Below the pieces are notes generated by a model, which was given only the letters and a program-made list of their open reading frames with translations, ran no database searches and was not told the origin of the DNA. A stretch of 64,000 bases of DNA from assembly GCF_001625655.1 (NCBI RefSeq), contig NZ_AUYB01000096.1, positions 83,425-147,424 of the forward strand, given 5' to 3'. The position numbers and the translations under genes are program-made. Shown piece after piece: positions 16,921-26,007 of this stretch (position 1 is the first letter of the stretch; each line of letters begins with the position of its first letter). The DNA comes from Pseudoalteromonas luteoviolacea DSM 6061. GTDB lineage: Bacteria; Pseudomonadota; Gammaproteobacteria; Enterobacterales; Alteromonadaceae.

Positions 16921-19303
16921 CTTCGATATCCTTCTCGTCTGCTTTAGGTAGGGTTACTAAGAAAGACGTTGAGTATCCTTCTTTTGGTACAATTAAATCG
17001 ATTTCTCCTCCTAAGCCCTCTACAATTTCTCGAACAATGGTTAACCCAAGTCCCATTCCCAACATTTGTTGGTTTTCAGAAGCGCTATATACTTGAGTAT
17101 TAGTAGTAAAGAACTCATCAAAGATTTTACTTTTATTTTCTTCCTCGACTCCACAGCCGTTATCGCTAAAGGTCATCTCAACAGTATCTTCTGTTTCTTC
17201 CAACTCTATTTGGATTTTGCCTGCTACTCCAGCTCTATAAATTGCTTTTTTTGCATTTGAGTAAAGATTAACTAAGACAGAATCAAAGTTTGCTCGATGT
17301 GCCTTATGAGAAATAAAATCAAGACCTTTCAACTCCAGGCTAATATTAACTAGCTCATCTTCATGTTTGGTATCTGCTAACGCTTCGATGAACTCATTCA
17401 CAAACCTTCTTAAATCGATTAGTTCCCCCTCCTTATCTGTTAATGACTGGAAACTAGCTTCAAAAAACGATGTATAAGATCTTAAATTCTCAATAGCGGA
17501 AAAAACTTGCTCAACTTCTGAGCAAAACTCATTACTTTGAACTTTTTCTCTTAACTTTGATAAGTTATCTGAAACTTTTAAAATTGAGAATTTAACTTCA
17601 TGAGTAAACTCGGCCATAGATAGCCCAAGGCCCGCGAGAATGCGATACATTTCGGTCTTATCTATTAAATATTTAGTTTGTTTAACAATATTTTCAATAA
17701 GCTCATTGGAAACAACTCTAGAGCCTTCACTACCACCCTCACTTGGTAAAGTAGCCTTCTCGTCAAATAAAGAACCATTTGACGGAGCTTTAGTGTCCTC
17801 AGATTCAGGTGTGCTCTCTAGTTGCTCTATAGACTCCGCAAGTTCTTCTAGAGCATCTTTAAGCGTAGCTCTGTCTTTCTTCACATAATCCTTTTCACCA
17901 GAAAATACTTTGCTCTGTCCCAGTGCATAACTAAAATCAACTATAGCCGATAAGATTGACGAAGATACGAACTCCCTTAATGCATTGAACGAATCGGTTT
18001 CCAGCAACCCTTCTCTAGAAGCCACCTCTTCAAAGTCTCCCTTAGTATCAGGATTAATCTCTACAACCCCAAAGAAATTCTGGTTACCTACGGGTGGCAA
18101 TATCGTTCGGCTCTTGGTATGCCAATCTAGCCGAAGCCAATCGTCGAACTTCTCTCCATATGGCAGTACTCGAAAGCCATTTCGATACAACCTTACTCCC
18201 CCCGATTCTCTCAAATTCTCATACACTGTCGAGCTCAGCAGTTTCGGGATATGAGCTATACCCTTAGGGTTAAAATAGTAAGCCTTAAACTTAACGTTAC
18301 TGACTTTGCTTACAGTTATTTGTTCTATAGATTGCTGATCTTTCTCCATGTATTGAGAAAGAGTTTTAGTCATGTAGTTTTTTGTACCGGAATCATACTT
18401 GAGGTAGTTACTTTTTACCCGCCAAAAACCCTGCCCTTCTTCATCTATCCAACCCTCTACTTCAGCAAGAGCATGCTTTAAGAACATATCATGAGAATCG
18501 ACTACGTTAATTTCGTTTCCATCCATAACTCTTCTGATAACAGCGGAAAACCCTGGATCTTTATGTTCGCTTTCACTTGAATTTATTTTGGATACAGGAA
18601 AAGGGAGCAATAAACCAGAAGCGTAACGATAAGCTCTTTTTATTTGGCTTTCAGTCCAATTGTCTCGTAACTCACTAATAATCAATAAAGTGCCTGATTT
18701 AAATCCTCTCTGCTGAAATGGAGTATCTGTTGCTTCTAGAATTTTATTAGAAATTGCAATTAGCTCTTTTTCTGACTCAAAGTCCTTCCAATCGATCTCG
18801 ACTTTCAAGCAACTTTCATCAATTTCACGCTTAGTGAAGATTGTCAGTATTAACCCCAAACGTTGAGTTGCAAAACGACCTATGCCTTTTTTACCTGCTC
18901 TTTTCCTGCCATACTTCCTCGAGTACTCCTCATTCTTTTTCAAGCTAGTCGATATCCTCATGAATCCGTCTACGAGCTCTTCTCTGCTCATACCAGACCC
19001 ATTGTCTATAATTTCTAGCCAAGACCTATTTCCATCAGTGTGAAAATCGACGTCTACAGTATCCGCATCAGCATCATAAGAATTTTTTATTATTTCTGAA
19101 AGTGCCGTTTCTTTTTTTGAAACTAACTCAAGCCCGAGTCTACTTACATGATCAGCATCGACTGTGAAGCGTACACTTTCCTTATCTAATTTAGACAGCT
19201 TTGTAGAAAGAGTTAATACTTCCCCAGCATCAACATCATTTTTAGAGAGCTGTTCTATAAGCTTTTTTTTAATATCATCAGTTAAGCTATTGTCTTGCTT
19301 CAT
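16910..19303 (-). CDS. dual GHKL ATPase / histidine kinase-like protein
   Basis: A 797-residue soluble protein with two ATP-binding GHKL domains. The N-terminal one is Hsp90/MutL/MORC-like: EIIKNSYDADADTV (N-box, about 70-83), DNGSGM (100-105) and AGKKGIGRF (136-144). A middle region of about 300 residues follows, then an acidic linker. The C-terminal part is kinase-like: possible phospho-His568 in EFTHEVKFSI, N-box VLVNLYSNAKKA (about 676-687), SDNGCG (about 713) and GMGLGLTIVREI (about 749). The H-box lacks the usual Pro. No membrane helix, so it senses something in the cytoplasm. It lies 28 bp after the methyltransferase gene and overlaps the receiver gene, its likely phosphotransfer partner. 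Confidence 0.85.
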   Translation of the reverse strand: MKQDNSLTDDIKKKLIEQLSKNDVDAGEVLTLSTKLSKLDKESVRFTVDADHVSRLGLELVSKKETALSEIIKNSYDADADTVDVDFHTDGNRSWLEIIDNGSGMSREELVDGFMRISTSLKKNEEYSRKYGRKRAGKKGIGRFATQRLGLILTIFTKREIDESCLKVEIDWKDFESEKELIAISNKILEATDTPFQQRGFKSGTLLIISELRDNWTESQIKRAYRYASGLLLPFPVSKINSSESEHKDPGFSAVIRRVMDGNEINVVDSHDMFLKHALAEVEGWIDEEGQGFWRVKSNYLKYDSGTKNYMTKTLSQYMEKDQQSIEQITVSKVSNVKFKAYYFNPKGIAHIPKLLSSTVYENLRESGGVRLYRNGFRVLPYGEKFDDWLRLDWHTKSRTILPPVGNQNFFGVVEINPDTKGDFEEVASREGLLETDSFNALREFVSSSILSAIVDFSYALGQSKVFSGEKDYVKKDRATLKDALEELAESIEQLESTPESEDTKAPSNGSLFDEKATLPSEGGSEGSRVVSNELIENIVKQTKYLIDKTEMYRILAGLGLSMAEFTHEVKFSILKVSDNLSKLREKVQSNEFCSEVEQVFSAIENLRSYTSFFEASFQSLTDKEGELIDLRRFVNEFIEALADTKHEDELVNISLELKGLDFISHKAHRANFDSVLVNLYSNAKKAIYRAGVAGKIQIELEETEDTVEMTFSDNGCGVEEENKSKIFDEFFTTNTQVYSASENQQMLGMGLGLTIVREIVEGLGGEIDLIVPKEGYSTSFLVTLPKADEKDIEGDF

Positions 19304-19331
19304 GTATTCCCTTCACCAAATTAAAATTCAA

Positions 19332-21017
19332 TTAAAAACTTCTTATGCCTCTATATCTTTCACACCTTAACTGTTCTACGGCAACACGCAAAACAGCTAA
19401 TTTTTCTTCCGAAATAAGTCCACATTTAATAAGTACATTATCTACTAGCTCTGCAACATGCTCATACTTTTCTGACTTCAAAGCAACCTCAATCGGCTTT
19501 TGCAACTCACACAAGCTCTGTACACAATCATCTGAAAAAAGCAGTACAATCCTCTTACCAGCTGTCGGCTCTAACTTCAAAACGCCTGAACTGTACGCCC
19601 TTCCTTCAACCTCCGCAGAGAATTGAGAAAACGTTGATAGCATTGAAATCGCCAATGCCAACTTTTTGTTAGCTCGCATTTTCTTATCGTGAAAAATTAC
19701 TTTATGTATAGAATTAGTGCAGTTATAACGACCTTTATTTATCACAATGCGTGGGCCGCGATGAATCATATAAGACAAAAATGCATCAGGAATTACGCCA
19801 TCAATCCCCCACCCTGGCGCAAACCAATTAGGTCGCTTTTTGAACGTTTTATTTCCCCCGATCTCTTCTTTAGATAATTGTGATAAATACTTAGCGACAG
19901 GGCTATCTAAATCACTCATTTGCTCTTCAGTTGGACAAACCAAAAAAGCTCTATGCCCATCTTTTTGAATTAGATTCTGCTGCCTTTTTCCATGTGCAAC
20001 CCCCATTAGGGATGAAAACCGACCTACTACAGGCTTTAAACATTCCGCAGGTAAAGAATGCTCGTCGATTGTATTTTTATTCACTACGAAATAATTATTC
20101 GCACCCGTAACCATGCCAATTTTGACATCTGCATAGTATCCAAGAGGTTTGGCATGGGGAGAGCTTGTTATTTGTGAGTAGGTCAGCCTTGCTTCTTGAG
20201 AAATTACATTAAATTTATAATCTTTAATTTCTGCGGTGTTTGCCTCTTCATCGGCGCCAATACAATTTACTAGCTCAGCAAGGTTGTTCACAGAATGAAT
20301 TATCAGGCCTTTAGCATCATGTGCCTCTTTGGTAAAACCATCAGCAACTAAAACAATTGATGTTTCCTCTGCTCCCTCAGCTTTAAAGAATCGCTCTGCT
20401 AGCTTAATTACCTTGATTTGCGTGAAGTGTTTTTGGTGTACTGCAAGTAATTTCACTGCATAATCGGCATGTAGCAGACTACTAGGTAAAACCCAAGCTA
20501 CTCGACCACCTTCATTTAAAAACGACAAACTATGGAGTAAAAAAAATGCCCACAGACTAGCATTACGACCAATCGAATATTGCACAAAATCAGAGTTGGC
20601 CAAAACATCGTCACAAGATTTGCGTTGTTCAAGCGTCATATTATGCATCGATACGTAAGGAGGGTTTCCTAAAATGACATCAAATAGCGCCACACTAAAA
20701 TCGTTAGGATTGACCCTTATGAAATCATCAAGAATGAAACGTTTTTTGGTGTTGATGACTTTCCCAAACTTACTACTGAGAATGTCAAATGCTTGACTAT
20801 CGATATCTACACCAAACAGCCTGTCTTCTGGCTTTTTACAGCCAAGACCTTTCAACCTCACAATACTGCTTTCAAAGAAGCCACACCCACCAAAGCTAGG
20901 CTCTAAGATATTTTCATCAGGCCCATGAATCGCCCAATCAGCCAAGATTTGGCTAAGTTCTGGTGGAGTGTAGTAGGCACCCAATTCTTTTTTTTTGGGT
21001 AACGAATGCAGGTTCAT
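19332..21017 (-). CDS. DNA N6-adenine methyltransferase (Eco57I/TaqI-like)
   Basis: A 561-residue class I methyltransferase. GAYYTPPELSQILADW (residues 13-28) is the motif X region, LEPSFGGCGFF (38-48) is SAM-binding motif I, and ILGNPPYVSM (115-124) contains the NPPY catalytic motif of N6-adenine enzymes. The C-terminal 250 residues (YADVKIGMVTGANNYFVV; FKKRPNWFAPGWG) look like a TaqI-type target-recognition domain. There is no nuclease domain in this protein and no restriction endonuclease gene next to it, so it is not a complete standard restriction-modification pair. It starts the four-gene cargo operon and probably marks self DNA for the downstream ATPase/receiver system. Confidence 0.85.
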   Translation of the reverse strand: MNLHSLPKKKELGAYYTPPELSQILADWAIHGPDENILEPSFGGCGFFESSIVRLKGLGCKKPEDRLFGVDIDSQAFDILSSKFGKVINTKKRFILDDFIRVNPNDFSVALFDVILGNPPYVSMHNMTLEQRKSCDDVLANSDFVQYSIGRNASLWAFFLLHSLSFLNEGGRVAWVLPSSLLHADYAVKLLAVHQKHFTQIKVIKLAERFFKAEGAEETSIVLVADGFTKEAHDAKGLIIHSVNNLAELVNCIGADEEANTAEIKDYKFNVISQEARLTYSQITSSPHAKPLGYYADVKIGMVTGANNYFVVNKNTIDEHSLPAECLKPVVGRFSSLMGVAHGKRQQNLIQKDGHRAFLVCPTEEQMSDLDSPVAKYLSQLSKEEIGGNKTFKKRPNWFAPGWGIDGVIPDAFLSYMIHRGPRIVINKGRYNCTNSIHKVIFHDKKMRANKKLALAISMLSTFSQFSAEVEGRAYSSGVLKLEPTAGKRIVLLFSDDCVQSLCELQKPIEVALKSEKYEHVAELVDNVLIKCGLISEEKLAVLRVAVEQLRCERYRGIRSF

Positions 21018-21069
21018 GATTTCAAATACTCGTTAGTCACATGACATAATCTAAAAACTTATTCAAGCA

Positions 21070-21084
21070 TTCTATAGTATAGAA
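21070..21084 (-). promoter_or_regulatory. dyad operator candidate upstream of the methyltransferase operon
   Basis: TTCTATA-G-TATAGAA is a perfect 7-bp dyad about 53 bp before the methyltransferase ATG, within the 206-bp gap after tnsE. It could be bound by a repressor limiting methyltransferase expression. A second structure, arms AATTTCAATA (21166-21175) and TATTGAAATT (21205-21214), lies nearer the tnsE stop and includes the palindrome TACCTAGGTA. Confidence 0.4.
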
Positions 21085-21223
21085 CGTCATTATTGAATAG
21101 TTTATAAAATGCAGGGACCTCCTTAACCTTTAATTTCATTAGGTTACAAAGGCACTTTATCGAGCAATTTCAATACCTAGGTACTATTTAGAAAACCCAG
21201 TAATTATTGAAATTTTTTCGTTA

Positions 21224-22834
21224 CTAGAAAACATTTAGCACTCGCTCTGCCCATCTATGCACATCTACCTCACTCAACCCACCTTTGCCTTTAGATTTCT
21301 GATGCGGAACACTTTTGTGATTGCCTTCACCAACTAGCGCATCAAAGTATTTCTTTGGCCAACAGAACTGTTTGCTGAGCAACCCTCTTTCTATCTCGGC
21401 TATAAAGTCTCGTAACAGGCCTTTTGGCGCTAATGCTCGCGCTGAAATGACTTTGGTGGCTATTGAGGCTTTACCGTCTGAGGTATCCACCTCTAATAAG
21501 AAATAGCCTTCGCTTTGATATTCAATCCGTACAATAGCCATACATCTAGGCGAACCATCTACCATAAGGTGACTCTCACTGCGCCCCACTGCTGGTAGCT
21601 TACGAACAATGTGCTTATTTTGCTTAACACCATGTTCTTTTTCTAATAGCTCCAGCATTTTGAAGAAGCCATCGAATTTATTGTGACTCAAAGCGTCGTT
21701 ATCAGTTTGATCATCTAACCCATCAATGGCAGCTCGAGGCTTATCACCTCGTGAGCTTGGGTCATCGGTGCTTACTTCGGGTGGTAAGGTACTGGGTTTT
21801 TCCTCGTCTTTCTTACCGCCTGAGCCATTACGAGCTTTTGTGTAGACTTTACGAGTGTGTGGTACTCTGTTGTATGTGCGCTGCGTTGCATCACAAAATA
21901 TCAACGCAGACTCGTTATCTTCGCTACCGTCACTGTCTTCATCTATTTCTCTCTGTGTCGGTAACTGCGGATAGGTGCCACCTTTCCCCTTACCAGAACC
22001 TCTCTTGTTCTCAATAAAGTTTGGGTGTGCATAGCCAATGTCAGTAATATCTGGAAAGTACAAACCATCGATGGCTTCTATACGGTTAATAAACCAGGTT
22101 TTTTCATCTGGCGACTGCCAACCTCTGGCCGCAATGCTTACCCCTTCAAGTTGAGGCGGATCAAACCGGAATTTCCACTGTTGATACTTTTCTGTTATTA
22201 CGCTCTCATCCAGGAGATATGCATAGATGCTCTGAAAAGAATGCTTTACATCGTCGTCGAGCAGTATCCAGGCTATCTGATGCCTGAACTCATCATTGTC
22301 GAACAAGATTTTCGGGCACAGTGATGTTGGTAAGGCATTGATCATCACATCAGGCTGAAAGTCACCTACGAGCTCAGGGTCGTAGTCAACGTCAAATTCA
22401 AAGTCGAGTGCGTTATGGATCAGAGCCGCATTTGCCAAATAGTTATTGGTAAAGAACAGTGCTCTGGCCAGTTCAAGCTGAGGAAGGTAAATTGTTTTAC
22501 CCTCGGACCTGAACACAAAACAATTTTGAGATTGTTCATTGCTGTGCCTGAACTTAACTAAACCACACTCTTCAACTGTTCCCCTCTCCCAAAGATCACG
22601 TTCGGGCAATGTAATTTCGACTGAAAAGCCAGGCGGTGTTGCCGTGGAAGTTTGGTTGAGTACAACCTGGCGGCTTAAATATGGTAGCTGGCTAAACTTA
22701 AGGGATTTGCGATGGGAGTTATTAAACTGAACGCCAATGCTCCATGTCTTACGATCGTGGTACTTGAAAACGTTGCCAATCCCCTGGATCCTGGCGTTAT
22801 CTGGTAGATTTTTGAATCTGCTCGTTTGCTTCAT
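21224..22834 (-). CDS. tnsE: TnsE, targeting protein for conjugal/replicating DNA
   Basis: A 536-residue protein colinear with Tn7 TnsE: PQLELARALFFTNNYL in the first third, FRFDPPQLEG in the middle, and a conserved C-terminal part (LPAVGRSESHLMVDGSPR; LLEVDTSDGKASIATKV; HRWAERVLNVF) that in Tn7 binds DNA and the sliding clamp. TnsE directs transposition to lagging-strand DNA, typically mobile plasmids, with TnsABC. The start overlaps the end of tnsD by 38 bp, indicating coupling. A low-complexity acidic/Gly-rich linker separates the two halves, as in Tn7. Confidence 0.92.
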   Translation of the reverse strand: MKQTSRFKNLPDNARIQGIGNVFKYHDRKTWSIGVQFNNSHRKSLKFSQLPYLSRQVVLNQTSTATPPGFSVEITLPERDLWERGTVEECGLVKFRHSNEQSQNCFVFRSEGKTIYLPQLELARALFFTNNYLANAALIHNALDFEFDVDYDPELVGDFQPDVMINALPTSLCPKILFDNDEFRHQIAWILLDDDVKHSFQSIYAYLLDESVITEKYQQWKFRFDPPQLEGVSIAARGWQSPDEKTWFINRIEAIDGLYFPDITDIGYAHPNFIENKRGSGKGKGGTYPQLPTQREIDEDSDGSEDNESALIFCDATQRTYNRVPHTRKVYTKARNGSGGKKDEEKPSTLPPEVSTDDPSSRGDKPRAAIDGLDDQTDNDALSHNKFDGFFKMLELLEKEHGVKQNKHIVRKLPAVGRSESHLMVDGSPRCMAIVRIEYQSEGYFLLEVDTSDGKASIATKVISARALAPKGLLRDFIAEIERGLLSKQFCWPKKYFDALVGEGNHKSVPHQKSKGKGGLSEVDVHRWAERVLNVF

Positions 22835-24335
22835 TCGTTACAACACTTCCCAATAACTCCGCCGTGATGGGGCGGATCCTATCCTTACTGAGCCGTGCTA
22901 AACGCTGAATGCGCCAACTTCTATAGTCATGGTGATGTCGAACACAATTAATACATGCCACAGCGATACGACGGCATTGGTACTCCTCTATAGTTTCACA
23001 GTATTTATTAAAAAACAATTTACACAAAGGCAACCTTTCTAATTGTTTGATCTGGGACAACGGAATATTTACATGCAAAAAGTACCAGTTTTTTGTCAAC
23101 CTTGGGACTTCCAGACTAAGCTCCAACGTATTTCTCAGCCTGATAAGTCGCTTTACGTATGCCAGATCACGCTGGTACCAATCTACTTTCGGCTTACGCT
23201 TAATGCCTTGTTTCGTGTGCGCTTGATTAAACGCCATAAGCCAGAATTTATCATGTCGATACAACCATATATACAGATCTGCAAAGCCACTTTGTCTGGC
23301 TCCCTTAACTCCGTATCTGGCTACTGCATGCTGCCAATTTTGCCGTTTGGCAAGCTCAACGGTGTGAGGTGGTGCCGCAGGTTGATTGCCTGGTTCCTGG
23401 CTATAACCCATTTTTGAAACATCTGTCAGTAAACCAGCAATGTCCAGGTGCTCATCAAAAAATGCCTGCAAAACCAGCAAGTGCTGCAAGTAACTAAATG
23501 CTTTTCTGTGCTTTCTAAATAATGTCTTGAGCCAGTTTGAATCAACACCATCATCAATACTCAGCCCGAGCCAACTCAAGCCAAGAGCACTCCAGTATTT
23601 ATGCACGATATGACTGACCCCTGTATGGTCAATATGTTTACCATGATTTAAACCAAGACGCGTCGCCAGCGCTCGGTAGAATGCACTCCACTGCTCTGGA
23701 TAAATATCAACCTCAGGTGCATCTAACAGAACCTGTGTGTATCCCGCCAGTCTTTGAAATTTAGCAGGCAACTGCTCGGCCACAGCAGCAGGGAGCACAC
23801 TCGGATTGAGAGCAGAAAACACATGCTTATGAAGAGAGTGAACATGTACAGCACTCTGCATTAAGCTTCCGTGTACTGGACAACTCACAACCCCGGGAGC
23901 CTGCCAGAGACGATGCCAGTACCACTCTTTATATTTATCGAGCTGCATTGCCAGGCAACGCGGACAGTACTTTAAATACACAGGGCTTTTTACAACCGAG
24001 GCGGCTTTCCCAAGCTGCAACTCTGCGGAGCAACCGTTACCAGAGAGCAAGTCATTTTTCACTCGCTGAGCGATTTCTGGATGAACAAAGGGGGCATACA
24101 GCGGGTATAGCGTGTATTGCTTCAACAGCTTTTCGGCCGTTAGTTTTGCATTTCCCTGGTAGTGGGAAGCAAGCAATTGCAAATGGCCCTGCAATGCCAC
24201 AGCAGCAACAAACGTCTTGCTGCCAAGCAGATTGTAGAGCAGTTGTTTAGGTGAAAGCTCTAAGCTATATACACCATACCGAGCGATAACACTGTAAATC
24301 AGCTCATCGCGATACGGGATGGGTAAATCAAACAC
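22797..24335 (-). CDS. tnsD: TnsD/TniQ-family attTn7 targeting protein
   Basis: A 512-residue protein, the same size as Tn7 TnsD (508). The N-terminal TniQ region begins DLPIPYRDELIYSVIARYGV. A zinc-finger-like cluster follows (KYCPRCLAMQLDKY ... GVVSCPVHGSLM, Cys-Cys-Cys-His) near residues 135-175. TnsD binds the 3' end of glmS and recruits TnsC so that insertion occurs just downstream; the observed insertion next to glmS fits this. It starts next to the end of tnsC and overlaps tnsE. Confidence 0.93.
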   Translation of the reverse strand: MFDLPIPYRDELIYSVIARYGVYSLELSPKQLLYNLLGSKTFVAAVALQGHLQLLASHYQGNAKLTAEKLLKQYTLYPLYAPFVHPEIAQRVKNDLLSGNGCSAELQLGKAASVVKSPVYLKYCPRCLAMQLDKYKEWYWHRLWQAPGVVSCPVHGSLMQSAVHVHSLHKHVFSALNPSVLPAAVAEQLPAKFQRLAGYTQVLLDAPEVDIYPEQWSAFYRALATRLGLNHGKHIDHTGVSHIVHKYWSALGLSWLGLSIDDGVDSNWLKTLFRKHRKAFSYLQHLLVLQAFFDEHLDIAGLLTDVSKMGYSQEPGNQPAAPPHTVELAKRQNWQHAVARYGVKGARQSGFADLYIWLYRHDKFWLMAFNQAHTKQGIKRKPKVDWYQRDLAYVKRLIRLRNTLELSLEVPRLTKNWYFLHVNIPLSQIKQLERLPLCKLFFNKYCETIEEYQCRRIAVACINCVRHHHDYRSWRIQRLARLSKDRIRPITAELLGSVVTNEANEQIQKSTR

Positions 24336-24336
24336 C

Positions 24337-26007
24337 TTACACGCTCTGTTTAAGCCACGATTCTATATCGAATATCTTTCCCTGCTGTTTGTAATACTGA
24401 TAAAGCTCGCCGGATTGCTTTTTGTGTTGAGAATAACCAAACCGTAAGTCGTCACTAGGCAATGTATGCCAGTCCTTGAGCTTGATGAGTGCTGGCTTCT
24501 CTTTGGGTTCTTCCACTTCGATTGGCGTTTGCTCATACCATTCTAGAACGAGTGGAATAAGCCCTCTTACCTGAAGGTTTGGATAATCTTCAATGGCTCT
24601 TTGCACTAACGGTACCAATAACTCAGATTCACATCCCATGCCTAGCAAAAGGTTATAAAGCCGCATGGCCTCTGAGTCGCTGGCAAAAGGTAATGTGTCT
24701 GACTTAGTAGCGGCAACTTCAGAGATCTGTTTGCTCAATTCTAGCAATCGCTTATCAATCTCTTTGTATTTCAAATCTGAATATTTGGCGATACTCCTGA
24801 CTTTTCCCGATTTAAGTGCTTCAATCATCGGATGAATAGGCTGTAGTTCAGACTCGTACACCTTCATAAGTAACTTTGAAGATAACCGTTCAACTCCAGT
24901 GATAATGGCACGAAGCTGCGCAAGTACAAATAACTTAACCACGATATCCAGCACACCTTGAGACAGCTCAAACCAGGTGTTGCGGATCTCTTCTGTGAGC
25001 GGCTCATCGCGATGGATCAGCCACTGATACTGCCAAAGCTTATCTGTCAACAATCGCCACTCGGTGGGCTTTGGCTTACCCGTTGTTTTATCGATTCTAT
25101 TTTTATGCTGTGGCAGGGGTTCCCACACCATAGAGCCAATCCCAGTACTACGCCTTGCAGATTGCAACTCAAGTTCAAATATGGGCCTTGCTTTGGGGGT
25201 ACCAACTAAAATCACCGGCACACCAATAATATTCACCAAGGCCACAAAGAACTCGAGCATTCGTTCTTGCCCTTCTTTTTGCTTACGGCCTAAACGCTGA
25301 ATTTCATCAATCACTAACACGCCAATAGCATATTGATTAGCGACTTGCCCCATAAATGACAACAGCACCTCAGTACTATGGCGTTTGCGTCCATACCTTT
25401 CAGTAAGATCGGTGTGCAGATGTTTATCAACCTCCTGAAAGAAATTTAAGCATAGGCTTTTCAATGACCCATCCACTGGGCATTCGATACGCAAATAGGT
25501 GAGCTGGTAAGTGTTATATTGTTCGTGATAGATCGCTTGCGGGTAGGTGGCCAGTATTCGTAGCACACTGGAGCTTTTACCACATCCAGAGCAACCAATA
25601 AGTGATAAACAACGTGCCGTTGAGGGCGCTTCGGCAAAACGAAAGCTACTAATGTCTCCCGTCATCAGCCGCTCGTAGCCATTTTGCAAGTGTTGTTGTA
25701 ACTGGCCAGTAGCGATGTTTCTGGCAACATAGCCACCACGGATCATCAGCGCTATTTTTTCTTCTAACGCCACATGCATCGAAAGCGGCTGAAAAAAGTC
25801 ATCAAGCAAGCCACATAATTCATGAGCACGCTGCCTTGCATCTAAATAACCGGCTGCGGGATTGTATTTTACCTTACCCTCCAGTTTAGTTTTTAGCTCT
25901 TCTATTTTGCTCACTCTTGGCAACGCTTCGATAAACGGATTACCTTTGTAGCGCTCAATCTCAGACTCCTGATACATCGCGCGGAAAATGTTGGGTGGTA
26001 AAGTCAT
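24337..26007 (-). CDS. tnsC: TnsC, AAA+ regulator of Tn7-like transposition
   Basis: A 556-residue ATPase with Walker A LIGCSGCGKSSSVLRIL near residue 135 and Walker B VLVIDEIQRLG near residue 235. TnsC links the target selectors (TnsD or TnsE) with the transposase TnsAB and carries target immunity. Its size equals Tn7 TnsC (555). Its ATG overlaps the tnsB stop (ATGA), so translation is coupled. No damage is visible. Confidence 0.95.
   Translation of the reverse strand: MTLPPNIFRAMYQESEIERYKGNPFIEALPRVSKIEELKTKLEGKVKYNPAAGYLDARQRAHELCGLLDDFFQPLSMHVALEEKIALMIRGGYVARNIATGQLQQHLQNGYERLMTGDISSFRFAEAPSTARCLSLIGCSGCGKSSSVLRILATYPQAIYHEQYNTYQLTYLRIECPVDGSLKSLCLNFFQEVDKHLHTDLTERYGRKRHSTEVLLSFMGQVANQYAIGVLVIDEIQRLGRKQKEGQERMLEFFVALVNIIGVPVILVGTPKARPIFELELQSARRSTGIGSMVWEPLPQHKNRIDKTTGKPKPTEWRLLTDKLWQYQWLIHRDEPLTEEIRNTWFELSQGVLDIVVKLFVLAQLRAIITGVERLSSKLLMKVYESELQPIHPMIEALKSGKVRSIAKYSDLKYKEIDKRLLELSKQISEVAATKSDTLPFASDSEAMRLYNLLLGMGCESELLVPLVQRAIEDYPNLQVRGLIPLVLEWYEQTPIEVEEPKEKPALIKLKDWHTLPSDDLRFGYSQHKKQSGELYQYYKQQGKIFDIESWLKQSV

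Noticed and set aside
19332..21017. Type IIG or BREX methyltransferase
   Set aside because: At 561 residues there is no fused nuclease domain, it is much shorter than PglX, and no BREX partner genes are present.
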